A model generated the notes under the pieces. The model was not told where the DNA came from. It saw only the letters and a program-made list of their open reading frames with translations, and did not search any database. The translations under genes and the position numbers were made by a program. A stretch of DNA of 64,000 bases, from positions 1 to 64,000 of the forward strand of contig JAPOYJ010000069.1 in the NCBI GenBank assembly GCA_026706635.1. The letters run 5' to 3'. This DNA is from Gemmatimonadota bacterium (GTDB taxonomy: Bacteria; Gemmatimonadota; Gemmatimonadetes; Longimicrobiales; Gaopeijiaceae). Every line of letters begins with the position of its first letter. The first letter of the stretch is position 1. Of this stretch, positions 1 to 7,758 are shown in pieces.

Positions 1-56
1 CCAAAGCGGACATTTCACATGCTCCGAAAACCGGACATTCTACTTGCTCCCAACAG
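1..56. mobile_element. Probable insertion-sequence end, IS21-like
   Basis: The first 56 bases hold two copies of a short motif, GGACATTTCACATGCTCC and GGACATTCTACTTGCTCC, about 25 bases apart, ending in CCCAACA. Multiple short repeats inside the terminus are typical of IS21-family ends; that is family knowledge and no transposase is visible because the window starts here. The motif joins a threonine dehydratase reading frame with no N-terminal half, as expected if an element inserted into or deleted the gene. Family assignment is tentative. Confidence 0.45.
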
Positions 57-401
57 GTGCCCGTAGCGCCAGGCGACTCGGTGGTGTGCGTGCTCTCGGG
101 AGGAAACATCGACATGAATGTCGTGTCGCGCATCATCGACAGAGGTCTCTGGGCCGACGGCCGCCTGGCGAGCCTGGCGGTGGTGGTGCGCGACCGTCCC
201 GGCTACCTGAACGAGGTCACGGGGGTCGTCGCGATTGCGGGTGCCAACGTGCTCCACATCGAGCATACGCGGGCCTTCGGCGACATCTCGGTCGGCAAGG
301 TCGGAATCGAGATGAGGATCGAGACGCGGGGCCGGGACCATGTGGCGAAGATCGTCCACGAGCTGCGCGAGCTCGGCCACACCGTGGACGAGCTAAAGTG
401 A
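57..401 (+). pseudogene. Threonine dehydratase, C-terminal fragment with ACT domain
   Basis: Reading from a GTG at 57, the peptide opens with a glycine-rich stretch (VCVLSGGNIDMNVVSRII) that in catabolic-type threonine ammonia-lyases ends the PLP-binding domain, followed by an ACT-like regulatory domain (LAVVVRDRPGYLNEVTGVVA onward). The intact enzyme is about 400 residues and deaminates threonine to 2-oxobutanoate; about 115 residues remain here and the lysine-bearing PLP domain is absent. The break coincides with the repeat-bearing IS-like end at 1-56. It probably cannot catalyse the reaction. Whether the 5' part survives upstream of the window is unknown. Confidence 0.75.
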
Positions 402-440
402 TGTAAACTGTAGTTTACAACATGACCACTAAGGTTTACA
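402..440. promoter_or_regulatory. Paired palindromic operator-like site 1 (TGTAA-N8-TTACA)
   Basis: 402-419 is a perfect 18-bp palindrome, TGTAAACTGTAGTTTACA. A degenerate second copy lies exactly 21 bp downstream (423-440, TGACC...TTTACA). The pair sits between the convergent ends of the threonine dehydratase fragment and the transporter gene, and its second copy overlaps the transporter's TAA stop. The same two-unit arrangement recurs at 19473, 26962, 30931, 54278 and 61531. Binding by a dimeric regulator is inferred. Confidence 0.6.
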
Positions 441-1776
441 CTTTCGCACTCGCGGTCACCCCGTAGCGCCTGAGCGTCCGCCCCAAGGTGGGACGCCCTA
501 CCCGGATGCGGCTGCCGCCGAGCATGTACGAGCAGACGTAGCCGGCAGCGAGCATCAGGATTCCGATCAGGAAGCAGTACATGACCGCTCGGTCCGGGTA
601 GGTGTCCTTGAGATACCCGATGTACATCGGTCCGATGATCCCCGCCGCGGCCCAGGCCGTCAGCACGGTGCCGTACATCTTGGACATGACGCGCGCGCCG
701 AAGACGTCGATCACGAAGGAGGGCATCGTCGCGAAGCCGCCGCCGAAGCAGAAGAGCACGTAGCAGACGAGGGCCGAGAAGATCCAGGGATTCGCCTCCG
801 TCATCAGGATGCCGAAGACCACCATCTGGCTCGCGAGCAGGATGCGGAAGACGCGCACCTGGCCGATCCGGTCCGAGAGCATCCCCCAGAAGAGCCGCCC
901 GAGCCCGTTGCAGACGGAGCTGGCGGCGATCAGCGTTGCGCCGTATTCGGCGAGCCTGCCCGGGCCGATGGCTGGATCGGCTAGTCCCCACACCTCCTGC
1001 AGCAGCTCGGACTGGAAGCTGATCACCGAGAGACCGGCCGCGATATTGAAGAAGAGGACCGTCCACATGATCGAGAACTGCATCGTCTTCAGGTAGGGTG
1101 CAGCCGGTTCGGCTATCGGCGGCGGCTTAGCGGCTGACCGGGAGGTCCCCGCGCGGGAGCTGCCCCCGGCCGTGGGCGGACCCTCCTCGGGCGGATTGCG
1201 GAGCACCAGGCTGCTCGGCACGAGCACGCACGCGAAGAAGACCCCCAGCCAGAGGAAGACGGCCTGCAGGTCGCCCGCGGTCCTCACGATCAGGAGTGGC
1301 GCGAGCACCTTGCTGAGGAAGAGCGCCCCCACCCCGAATCCCATCACGACGATCCCGGTCATGAGACCCTTTCGGTCCGGGAACCACCTGGCGACGGTCG
1401 CGACCGGGGTCACGTAGCCCATGCCGATCCCGGCGCCGCCGACGACTCCGTAGCCGAGGTAGAAGAGCCAGATCGCGTCGAGCGAGAGCGCCAGACTCGC
1501 CAGCAGGTAGCCGCCCGAGAAGAGGATGCAGCCCGCGAGCGCCAGGACCCGGGGTCCGAGCCTGGGAAGCGCCTGCCCCGAGATCGCGGCCGAGACGCCG
1601 AGCGAGAAGATGGTGATGCTGAATGCGGCGGCGGTCTGGCTGAAGCTCCACCCGAAGCCGCGGACCAGCATCGTCTGGAAGAAGCTCCAGGCGTAGACGG
1701 TGCCCAGGCACACCTGCAGGACGGTGCAGAAGATGGCGATCACGAAGCGCGGCACCTCTGCCCTGGCGCTGAACAC
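436..1776 (-). CDS. MFS transporter, OFA (oxalate/formate antiporter) family
   Basis: A 446-residue inner-membrane protein with about 12 hydrophobic segments and a charged cytoplasmic loop near residues 200-230. The N-terminal signature (VYAWSFFQTMLVRGFGWS) and the motif GGAGIGMGYVTPVATVARWFPDRKG are characteristic of the OFA branch of the major facilitator superfamily, which exchanges small carboxylates. The substrate cannot be read from sequence. The GTG start lies five bases from the end of a dispersed repeat, so any native promoter has been displaced, and the TAA stop falls inside a TGTAA-type palindrome. Family confident, substrate unknown. Confidence 0.85.
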   Translation of the reverse strand: MFSARAEVPRFVIAIFCTVLQVCLGTVYAWSFFQTMLVRGFGWSFSQTAAAFSITIFSLGVSAAISGQALPRLGPRVLALAGCILFSGGYLLASLALSLDAIWLFYLGYGVVGGAGIGMGYVTPVATVARWFPDRKGLMTGIVVMGFGVGALFLSKVLAPLLIVRTAGDLQAVFLWLGVFFACVLVPSSLVLRNPPEEGPPTAGGSSRAGTSRSAAKPPPIAEPAAPYLKTMQFSIMWTVLFFNIAAGLSVISFQSELLQEVWGLADPAIGPGRLAEYGATLIAASSVCNGLGRLFWGMLSDRIGQVRVFRILLASQMVVFGILMTEANPWIFSALVCYVLFCFGGGFATMPSFVIDVFGARVMSKMYGTVLTAWAAAGIIGPMYIGYLKDTYPDRAVMYCFLIGILMLAAGYVCSYMLGGSRIRVGRPTLGRTLRRYGVTASAKV

Positions 1777-1781
1777 GTCAG

Positions 1782-2136
1782 CTAGCAGTCCGTGGATAAA
1801 CTCAGGCGAGCACCGAGAGGGATGCTGCGCCGGCGGTCCGTGGACGGGCCCGGACGAGCACCGAGACCGGCGAAGCGCCCCGCTGGCAAGGCGCGACGAG
1901 GGGCCAATAGCCGCAGCGCTATTGGTCCGAGGAGCAACGCAGAGCGCAGCGGCCCAGCGGGGATGCTCCGCCGGGCGAATGCCGTCGGGGTCCTGTTCGC
2001 GGGCCGCCCCACTGGCAAGGCGCTTCGCAGCGCGAATAGCAGCGCTATTCGTGCAAGAAGCAACGCAGAGCGCAGCGGACCAGCGCGGATGCAGCGCGCC
2101 TCGAATGCGGTCAGGGTTTCTTCCACTGGCTGCTAG
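1782..2136. repeat. MITE-like dispersed repeat, composite copy
   Basis: Begins CTAGCAGTCCGTGGATAAA and ends CCACTGGCTGCTAG, inverted versions of the same terminal repeat. Inside are two tandem modules, each with the phrases CTGGCAAGGCGC and GCAACGCAGAGCGCAGCGG, and two hairpins: CCAATAGC-CGCAGC-GCTATTGG (1913-1934) and GAATAG-CAGCG-CTATTC. The right end supplies the TAG stop of the sensor gene ending at 2133. ORFs across it are not conserved in frame between copies, so it is treated as non-coding. Confidence 0.8.
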
Positions 2137-2912
2137 CCTCGGCCGTGGGAGCCGCCGATGGGCCGCTTCTCGCTCTCGTCACCGTCTGGATCCCCGACGG
2201 CCGCGAAGTGCATCAGGCGGGCCATGTCGCCGATCTCGTCGTCGCGCCCGAGGATCGGGTCGTGCGGTGTCGTGCCTCGCTGGCGCGAGTGGGCGAGCAC
2301 GGTCGTGTAGCCGAGGAGCTGCGCCAGCGGCCTCGAGGCGAGCCTGACCAGCCAGAGCGTCGCCAGGACGCCGACGACGAGGATGATGCAGAGGAGGTAG
2401 ACCTGCTGCCCCACGGCCCGCTGGATCTTGAGCCCCAGGAGCTCGAGGTCCATTCCGACGTGCACGTTGCCGGCGACCCCCGAGAGGATGGGGCTGCCGA
2501 CCTCGACGAAGTCGCCGAGGCCGGGAATGCTGCGTTCCACCGGCTCGTTGACCGAGGGGTCGCTCTCGAGGATCTGGTCCGGAATGCCCGGGACGAAGGT
2601 GTGCGCCAGGAACTCGCCCTCGTCGCTGGTGATGTAGATGTAGCGGATGCTCTGGATCTGGACGAACTGGTCGATCAGCGACTGCAGCGTCGCTAGGTTG
2701 CGGTTGAGGAGGATATCGACGCTCGAGTCGGCGATGTTCTTGGCGATGCTCTCGCTGTTGCCCACGTACTCGTCGCGCAGCTCGCGCGACACGGTGCGGA
2801 TCGAGAGTGCCGAGATCGAGAGGACCACCAGGCCGAAGAGCGCGGCGAAGCCGAATCGGGTCTTGCGGAAGAGCTTCCGGACCCTGAGCTCGTCCTCGTG
2901 CCTGGCGCTCAC
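2133..2912 (-). CDS. Membrane sensor with HAMP domain and no output domain (probably truncated)
   Basis: About 259 residues from a GTG whose bases overlap the stop of the upstream binding-protein gene (GTGA), so the two are co-transcribed. A membrane segment at about 13-35 precedes a periplasmic sensing region of about 120 residues; a second membrane segment (VYLLCIILVVGVLATLWLV) leads into a HAMP-like linker. The frame then ends without a kinase, GGDEF or methyl-accepting domain. Its stop TAG is the first triplet of the dispersed repeat at 1782-2136, which suggests an insertion removed the catalytic part. It probably once read the ligand state of the neighbouring binding protein (inference). 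Confidence 0.7.
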   Translation of the reverse strand: MSARHEDELRVRKLFRKTRFGFAALFGLVVLSISALSIRTVSRELRDEYVGNSESIAKNIADSSVDILLNRNLATLQSLIDQFVQIQSIRYIYITSDEGEFLAHTFVPGIPDQILESDPSVNEPVERSIPGLGDFVEVGSPILSGVAGNVHVGMDLELLGLKIQRAVGQQVYLLCIILVVGVLATLWLVRLASRPLAQLLGYTTVLAHSRQRGTTPHDPILGRDDEIGDMARLMHFAAVGDPDGDESEKRPIGGSHGRG

Positions 2913-4297
2913 GCCCCGAACCTCGCGGCCCAGTCGTCGAGCGGTACGAAGCGCCCGTCTTCGGGGAAGGTGTAGTAGACTCGCTGCAGCCCCTGGCGCC
3001 GCCCAGGCCCGAAGCGCACCCGCTCGCCGACGCCGAGGTCGTAGTCGCGGACCTGGAAGACGGCGTCCTCGATGCGCGATCGGCGCGGGTCGTCCCCCAT
3101 CCGCCGGATGATCTCGGCGATCAGCTTCGCGTTGAGGAAGCCCTCGAGGCTGACGAAGCTCTGCGGAACCGTCTCGTACTCCTCGTTCTCGACGATGCGG
3201 GCGACCTGGTCGGGCGTGGGCGGCGGCGGATCGTAGCGCGCCATCAGCTCGTGGTATTCGCGAACCGCGCGAAGCGAAGTGTCGGCGTAACTCGGCACAA
3301 CCTGCGAGTTTACGAGCCAGCGGGTGTGCGACCCGGCGTCGCTGCGTCCCTCCGACATCAGGGCGAGCAGATTCTCGCTGCCCACGAAGGACACGTTGGC
3401 GACCGGCACATGCAGACCCAGCTCCTCGGCGTCGCGGGCGAAGGCGGCGCAAGCCGCATAGGCGCCGATGCAGATAATGGCGTCCGGCGAACGGCGCTCG
3501 AGGACCTCAACCTGGTCCCGCATGCTGGAGTCGAACTGGGTCCCGCGGGTATAGGTGGCCTCGCCGACGATCGTCTCCCCGTGGGCTGCGAGCGCCTCGC
3601 GCACCCCGGCCCATCCGCTCCGTCCGTAGGCGTCGTTCTGGTAGAAGACGGCCACCCGGCGACGCCCGATCGCGAGGAAGTTGTCGACCAGCCCGGCGGT
3701 CTCCTGGCGGTACGACGCGCGCAAGTTGAAGGCGAACTCGCCGTAGGGCGGCTCGCGCTGCGGCTCCGCGCCCGTGAAGGGAAAGAAGAGGTAGACCTGC
3801 TGGTCGCGGAACTTCTTGAGGACTGGGAGCGCACGCGTGACCGTCGGGGTGCCGACGTAGTTGAAGAGGAGGAAGACGCTGTCGTCCCGCATTAGCTCGA
3901 TCGTGTTGGCGACGCACGGATCGGGCTGGTAGCCGTCGTCGAGCAGTCTGAGCGACAGCCTGCGCCCGTTGACGCCCCCGTTCTCGTTCAGGTGGCTGAA
4001 ATACGCCATCGAACCGCGATACAGCTCGGTTCCCAACGCACGCGACGGCCCCGAGAAGGCAGCCGAGACACCCAGCACGATCTCGTCGTCGGGGCTGGCC
4101 CACCGGCGGCGGAGATGCCTACCGGGGGGGCGACGGAGGCCGTCTGCGGCCGCCAGCCCACCTACCAACGGAGCCCCGGCGAGCGCCCCTATCCCGCTGC
4201 GGATCAGGGCCCTGCGGCTGATCGGCCGGCCCTCACCCTCCCTGGGCTCGGGCGCTGATGTTTCCTCCGGTGCTCCAGCTTCGTCGGGGCGTCCCAA
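2909..4297 (-). CDS. Tat-exported ABC-type solute-binding protein (type I periplasmic fold)
   Basis: 462 residues starting at TTG, placed by a strong AGGAGGT ribosome-binding site four bases upstream. A twin-arginine signal (ISRRALIRSGIGALAG, residues about 26-42) indicates Tat export. The mature part is a Peripla_BP_6/LivJ-like domain (DDEIVLGVSAAFSGPSRALG; SYRQETAGLVDNFLAIGRRR; VFYQNDAYGRSG), as in branched-chain amino acid, amide and urea binding proteins. No ABC permease or ATPase lies beside it; the downstream partner is a HAMP sensor, so a ligand-sensing role is as likely as transport. Ligand unknown. Confidence 0.85.
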   Translation of the reverse strand: MGRPDEAGAPEETSAPEPREGEGRPISRRALIRSGIGALAGAPLVGGLAAADGLRRPPGRHLRRRWASPDDEIVLGVSAAFSGPSRALGTELYRGSMAYFSHLNENGGVNGRRLSLRLLDDGYQPDPCVANTIELMRDDSVFLLFNYVGTPTVTRALPVLKKFRDQQVYLFFPFTGAEPQREPPYGEFAFNLRASYRQETAGLVDNFLAIGRRRVAVFYQNDAYGRSGWAGVREALAAHGETIVGEATYTRGTQFDSSMRDQVEVLERRSPDAIICIGAYAACAAFARDAEELGLHVPVANVSFVGSENLLALMSEGRSDAGSHTRWLVNSQVVPSYADTSLRAVREYHELMARYDPPPPTPDQVARIVENEEYETVPQSFVSLEGFLNAKLIAEIIRRMGDDPRRSRIEDAVFQVRDYDLGVGERVRFGPGRRQGLQRVYYTFPEDGRFVPLDDWAARFGA

Positions 4298-4406
4298 ACG
4301 ACCTCCTTCAGAGCGGCAGGGGCTTGTTAGAACCAGGCTGCTGCGCGCCGGAGACCACCTGACGCACGCCGCTCAAACTACGGGAGGACGCCACGGCGAT
4401 CAATCC

Positions 4407-4627
4407 CTAGCAGTACGTGGATGATCTCGCGCGAGCACCGAGAGCGGCGAAGCGCCGGGCTGGCAAGGCGCGACGAAGCGGTCCGTGGATGCGCCGCCGG
4501 GCGAATGCCGTTGGGGTCCTGTTCGCGGGCCGCCCCACTGGCAAGGCGCCTCGCGGGGCGCATGGCGGAGCCATTCGCCCTAGAAGCAACGCAGAGCGAA
4601 GCCACGGATACGTCCACGGACTGCTAG
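4407..4627. repeat. MITE-like dispersed repeat, 221-bp copy
   Basis: Left end CTAGCAGTACGTGGATGATC, right end CGTCCACGGACTGCTAG, imperfect inverted repeats of each other. Internal modules CTGGCAAGGCGCGACGAAG and GAAGCAACGCAGAGCGAAGC match other copies. The hairpin here reads ATGGC-GGA-GCCAT, a different stem from the CCAATAGC/GCTATTGG version elsewhere but still paired. The element, with leader sequence and about 125 bases of unassigned DNA (4628-4752), fills the gap between the binding-protein gene and the SelW-like gene; nothing else recognisable was seen there. Confidence 0.8.
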
Positions 4628-4752
4628 AGCGATTTGGATGCGCTGCGGCCGCGTATCGCCGCTCCCGCGCCGCCGGAGGTTGTGCTCGGAGAAGCTCACG
4701 CCGCCCAGATGGGAGATCCGGTCATCGGCCGCCGTGGTCTCCGGCACGGCCG

Positions 4753-4974
4753 TCACCCGAGGATCGCCTCGATCACCTCCTCATGCGTCGGATGGCGTCC
4801 CGTCGCGGCCTTCGAGTAGACGAGTCGACCGTCGGCGACTACTTCGAAGCGGCCGCCGCCCGAGCTCTTCAGCTCCACGGCGGTTCCGGGAAACCGTGCC
4901 TTCAGCGTTGCCGCCAAACTGACGGCCTGGGGCCTGTAGTTTCAGAGATCGCAGTATTCGATGGATACCCTCAT
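4753..4974 (-). CDS. SelW-like (Rdx family) protein with in-frame UGA: putative selenoprotein
   Basis: Read from ATG at 4974, this frame encodes 73 residues if the TGA at 4944-4942 is decoded as selenocysteine (residue 11): MRVSIEYCDLU then NYRPQA. The Rdx family (SelW/SelT/SelH) carries a CxxC or CxxU redox motif in just this place, after a first beta strand and before N-Y/W-x-P-x-A; here it is C8-D-L-U11. The rest (ATLKARFPGTAVELKSSGGG, FEVVADGRLVYSK, GRHPTHEEVIEAI) matches the family's thioredoxin-like fold and usual length. A ribosome-binding site (GGGGAAGG) lies six bases upstream, and a SECIS-type hairpin follows the UGA (4910-4926). Ordinary gene callers break this gene. A nonsense-mutated Cys version is the alternative, but it would not explain the hairpin. 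Selenocysteine machinery genes are not in this window. Confidence 0.78.
4910..4926 (-). promoter_or_regulatory. Putative bacterial SECIS hairpin
   Basis: In the SelW-like mRNA, GCCGUC-AGUUU-GGCGGC forms a six-pair stem (one U-G) with a five-base apical loop. The loop starts 22 bases after the UGA codon and has G at its second position. Known bacterial SECIS elements lie directly after the UGA, with the loop roughly 16-37 bases away and a G among its first two loop bases. The hairpin is within the coding sequence, as expected for SelB recruitment in bacteria. Confidence 0.65.
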
Positions 4975-5015
4975 GTTGCCTTCCCCAAGCGCTGTGTGTT
5001 TTCTCCGGCAGGTGG

Positions 5016-5147
5016 CTAGCAGTCCGTGGATAATCTCGCGCGAGCACCTAGAGCGGCGATTGTCGCCCCGGGGCCACCCTGGAAGCTGCGCCGACCGGGG
5101 CGCAAGTGCCAGTCTTGCGGGGGCGCGAGACTATCCACGAGCTCCTA
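5016..5147. repeat. MITE-like dispersed repeat, short copy with both ends
   Basis: Left end CTAGCAGTCCGTGGATAATC; right end, read inverted, TAGGAGCTCGTGGATAGTC. The long shared terminal block (through TCTCGCGC) is present at both ends in opposite orientation, enclosing only about 90 bases that lack the hairpin module. The right-end TAG is the stop codon of the membrane-protein gene ending at 5145. It lies between that gene and the SelW-like start at 4974. Confidence 0.75.
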
Positions 5148-5813
5148 TCGATCCTCCGAGAGGCCTGTGGCGTTGGAGGTCTCGGCGGAAGGAGGTGCCC
5201 TGCGCTCAGGCGGCGTGCGGTCGATTAGCCAGCCCTGGCAGCGGGCTCCAGCCGACGCGAGCACCGTAGCGGCCAGGAGCGCCGTCACGGCCCGGACCGG
5301 TCGGCCCAGGAAGGTGAGGGCCGCTACCGCGCCGACCGCTACGCCCAGCGCCGCCCCGATCAGCGCCGACCCCGCCGCGCGCGATCCGTGCGAGTTGGCG
5401 AAACCACCCAGGCGAGACCAGACGCCGCCAGCGCAGTACGCTGGCAGCGCCAGGGTCAGCGCCAGCCCGAGCCCTCGCCCCAGGAATCCCGGCCCCAGTG
5501 CGCTGGTAGCCTCCCAGACGCCTGCGAAGACGGCGGCGGAGAGCAAGGCGGCGAGGAGTCCCGTCCACCACCTCGCGGGAGTCGCCGAGACCCCCCACCC
5601 CGCTCCGATCCCCCCGGCCACCATCCCAGCGACGAGCGACAGCACGAAGACGGAGGCGACGACGGCTGCCGCGCGCCCTAGCCCTGGCGAGCTGTAGAGG
5701 AGGAGCGCCGCCCCCGTCGTGGCGCTGATCGCGAGCGCCGCCCCCACCAGGAAGGGTGGCACCCAGAGGATGCGCCGCGCGTGTGGGGCGTCGTGCAGCT
5801 CTGGATTATCCAT
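5145..5813 (-). CDS. Integral membrane protein of unknown function
   Basis: 222 residues from ATG at 5813; this start overlaps the end of rsgA by eight bases, implying translational coupling. The protein has about six hydrophobic segments rich in Ala, Gly and Val (for example VPPFLVGAALAISATTGAALLL and AVVASVFVLSLVAGMVAGG) and a short polar C-terminal tail. No family was recognised. The last codon before the TAG joins a dispersed repeat terminus, so the C-terminus may have been altered by insertion. Confidence 0.6.
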   Translation of the reverse strand: MDNPELHDAPHARRILWVPPFLVGAALAISATTGAALLLYSSPGLGRAAAVVASVFVLSLVAGMVAGGIGAGWGVSATPARWWTGLLAALLSAAVFAGVWEATSALGPGFLGRGLGLALTLALPAYCAGGVWSRLGGFANSHGSRAAGSALIGAALGVAVGAVAALTFLGRPVRAVTALLAATVLASAGARCQGWLIDRTPPERRAPPSAETSNATGLSEDR

Positions 5814-6714
5814 GGAGGGGTATCTCTCCCCGGATCGCCGAGTAGCACTCGTAGCGCACCCGCTGAATGAGACCGTTGTCGACGGCCGCGCGCACGGCGC
5901 AATCCGGCTCCCGCAGGTGGGCGCAGTCGCCGAAGCGGCATCGCCCAAGGTGAGGGCGAAACTCCGGGAAGCACCAGGGGAGCCGTTCGGCTGACACCCC
6001 TTCCAGCCCCACATCGCTGAACCCCGGGGTATCTGCGACGATCCCGCCACCCTGTAGATCTATTAGCTGGCTGGAAACGGTGGTGTGCCTCCCGGCCCGC
6101 GAACGCCGTCCCACCCGCCGAACGCGCAGTCCGAGCGATGGGTCCACGGCATTGAGGAGCGACGACTTGCCGACGCCCGACGGCCCCGCGAGCGCCGATG
6201 CGCCGGAGCGCACCAGCTCTCCGAAGGCATCCAGTCCCTCTCCGGATACGGCCGAGGTGGCAAGGACCGGCACGCCAGCGGCACCGTAGAGGTGCAGGAG
6301 GTAGGCCGCCACCCCCTGACCTCGCACGAGGTCCACCTTGTTCAGCACCAGACGGGACTCCATGCCGCCGGCCTCGCCCATCACCAGCATACGGTCGATG
6401 ACCCCCTGCCTTGGCGGCGGGTCCGCCACCGAGGCAACGACCACAAGGTGGTCGAGGTTGGCGGCCACCACCCTGGCGACGCGGCCGCCGAGGGTGTGCC
6501 TGGCCAGGGTGGTGCGCCGCGGTCGGACCGACTCGATCGTATAGCGGCCGTCCGCGACCGGCGCCATCTCCACGCGGTCGCCGATCACCACCCTCCCGTG
6601 CGCGCCGCTCGCCTGCTTGAGGCGACCTCTCAGCGCGGCCTCGACCCGCCTCCCGTCGGCGGCGCGCACCGCATATCTTCCCCCGACCGTCTCGACGACC
6701 TGCCCCACGGTCAC
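5806..6714 (-). CDS. rsgA: Ribosome small-subunit-dependent GTPase A
   Basis: 302 residues with the circularly permuted GTPase order typical of RsgA: an N-terminal OB-fold (about 1-65), then G4 NKVD (125-128), G1 P-loop GPSGVGKSS (177-185) and G3 DTPG (228-231), ending in a zinc-binding segment CRFGDCAHLREPDC. RsgA acts in the cytoplasm in late 30S subunit maturation, with ribosome-stimulated GTP hydrolysis. Length is normal. It lies 55 bases downstream of the sigma factor gene on the same strand and overlaps the following membrane-protein gene. Confidence 0.95.
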   Translation of the reverse strand: MTVGQVVETVGGRYAVRAADGRRVEAALRGRLKQASGAHGRVVIGDRVEMAPVADGRYTIESVRPRRTTLARHTLGGRVARVVAANLDHLVVVASVADPPPRQGVIDRMLVMGEAGGMESRLVLNKVDLVRGQGVAAYLLHLYGAAGVPVLATSAVSGEGLDAFGELVRSGASALAGPSGVGKSSLLNAVDPSLGLRVRRVGRRSRAGRHTTVSSQLIDLQGGGIVADTPGFSDVGLEGVSAERLPWCFPEFRPHLGRCRFGDCAHLREPDCAVRAAVDNGLIQRVRYECYSAIRGEIPLHG

Positions 6715-6769
6715 GGTGTGGACCGCTACGGCGTCACCTCACCGCGCCCAGACACAGCTCCCACGAGCC

Positions 6770-7684
6770 CTACGCAGCGAAGGACTTGAGCCCCTTGCCC
6801 TTTTCGCCCTCGCGCAGGCGCCGGAGCGCCCGGTCCCGGAGCTGTCGGATGCGCTCCCGCGTGACCCCCAGGATATTGCCGATCTCCTCGAGCGTGTGCT
6901 CGCGGACGCCCTCCAGTCCGAAGTAGAGCTTCAGAACCTTGGCGTCGCGGGCCTCCAGCGACCCCAGCGCCCTGCCGACCGCCTCGGTGAGGAGGCGGTT
7001 CTCGACCTCCAGCTCGGGCTCGGCCGCCTCTTCGGTGATGAAGCGCTCGACGAGCTGCGAGTCCTCGCTGTCACCGATCGGCGCGTCGAGGCGGATCTCG
7101 GCTGCGTTCAGCGTCTGAAGCGACTCGACCAGCTTCGGCGTCAGGAAGGTGGCCTTCCCAAGCTCGACGCTCGTCGGATCGCGACCCAGCTCCTGCTTGA
7201 GGCGCTCCTTCTCGCGAAAGATGCGCGCCAGATCAGAGGCACGATTCAGCGGGACGCGCACCGGCCGCCCATGATTCGCGAGCGAGGCCAGTATCGCCTG
7301 CCGGATCCACCAGACGGCATAGGAGATGAACTTCACCCCCTGCTCCGGATCGAACTTCCGAGCTGCCGTCACCAGCCCGACGTTCCCCTCCTGGATGAGG
7401 TCGGTGAGCGACACACCCCGATTCTGGTACTTCTTGGCCACGCTAATCACAAAGCGCAGATTGGCCTTCGCGAGCGCCCTGACCGCCTCCTCGTCGCCGT
7501 TCTGCGCCTGCGCGCCGAGGATCTTCTCCATTTCGGGAGTGATCAGCTCGTGGCGGCTAACGTCGCGGAGGTACTGATCCAGCGCCGTCTTCTCGTCCAG
7601 GGTGGAGTCGAAGCCCGTGAGCAAGTTCCCACGCCCCTTGCGCCCCCGGGCATTCTTGGTCGTCTTCTTGGTTCGCGCTGCCAT
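6770..7684 (-). CDS. rpoD: RNA polymerase primary-type sigma factor (RpoD/SigA family)
   Basis: 304 residues from ATG at 7684, chosen for the GGAG ribosome-binding site upstream and because the preceding frame is unrelated. Region 1.2 (LDQYLRDVSRHELIT), region 2 (DLIQEGNVGL... FISYAVWWIRQAI), region 3 and the region 4 helix-turn-helix (TLEEIGNILGVTRERIRQL) are all present. A basic Lys/Arg tail replaces region 1.1, as in the compact primary sigma factors of Bacteroidota and Gemmatimonadota. Whether it is the housekeeping factor or a close paralogue cannot be settled from one window. Confidence 0.88.
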   Translation of the reverse strand: MAARTKKTTKNARGRKGRGNLLTGFDSTLDEKTALDQYLRDVSRHELITPEMEKILGAQAQNGDEEAVRALAKANLRFVISVAKKYQNRGVSLTDLIQEGNVGLVTAARKFDPEQGVKFISYAVWWIRQAILASLANHGRPVRVPLNRASDLARIFREKERLKQELGRDPTSVELGKATFLTPKLVESLQTLNAAEIRLDAPIGDSEDSQLVERFITEEAAEPELEVENRLLTEAVGRALGSLEARDAKVLKLYFGLEGVREHTLEEIGNILGVTRERIRQLRDRALRRLREGEKGKGLKSFAA

Positions 7685-7758
7685 CGCCCTATCTCCTCCG
7701 GTGCGGACCGGCCCGGTCGGACGGGCCACACCTGTAGTTTCGTACATAGCCCCTAAGT

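Noticed and set aside
1782-2136. Possible small proteins encoded in the dispersed repeats
   Set aside because: Frames of 80-114 residues occur but the frame and strand differ from copy to copy, copies are internally deleted without regard to codons, and composition is not protein-like.
4781-5047. 88-residue minus-strand frame across the SelW-like gene
   Set aside because: It is out of frame with the conserved Rdx motifs and starts within a dispersed repeat; the UGA-interrupted frame explains the conservation.
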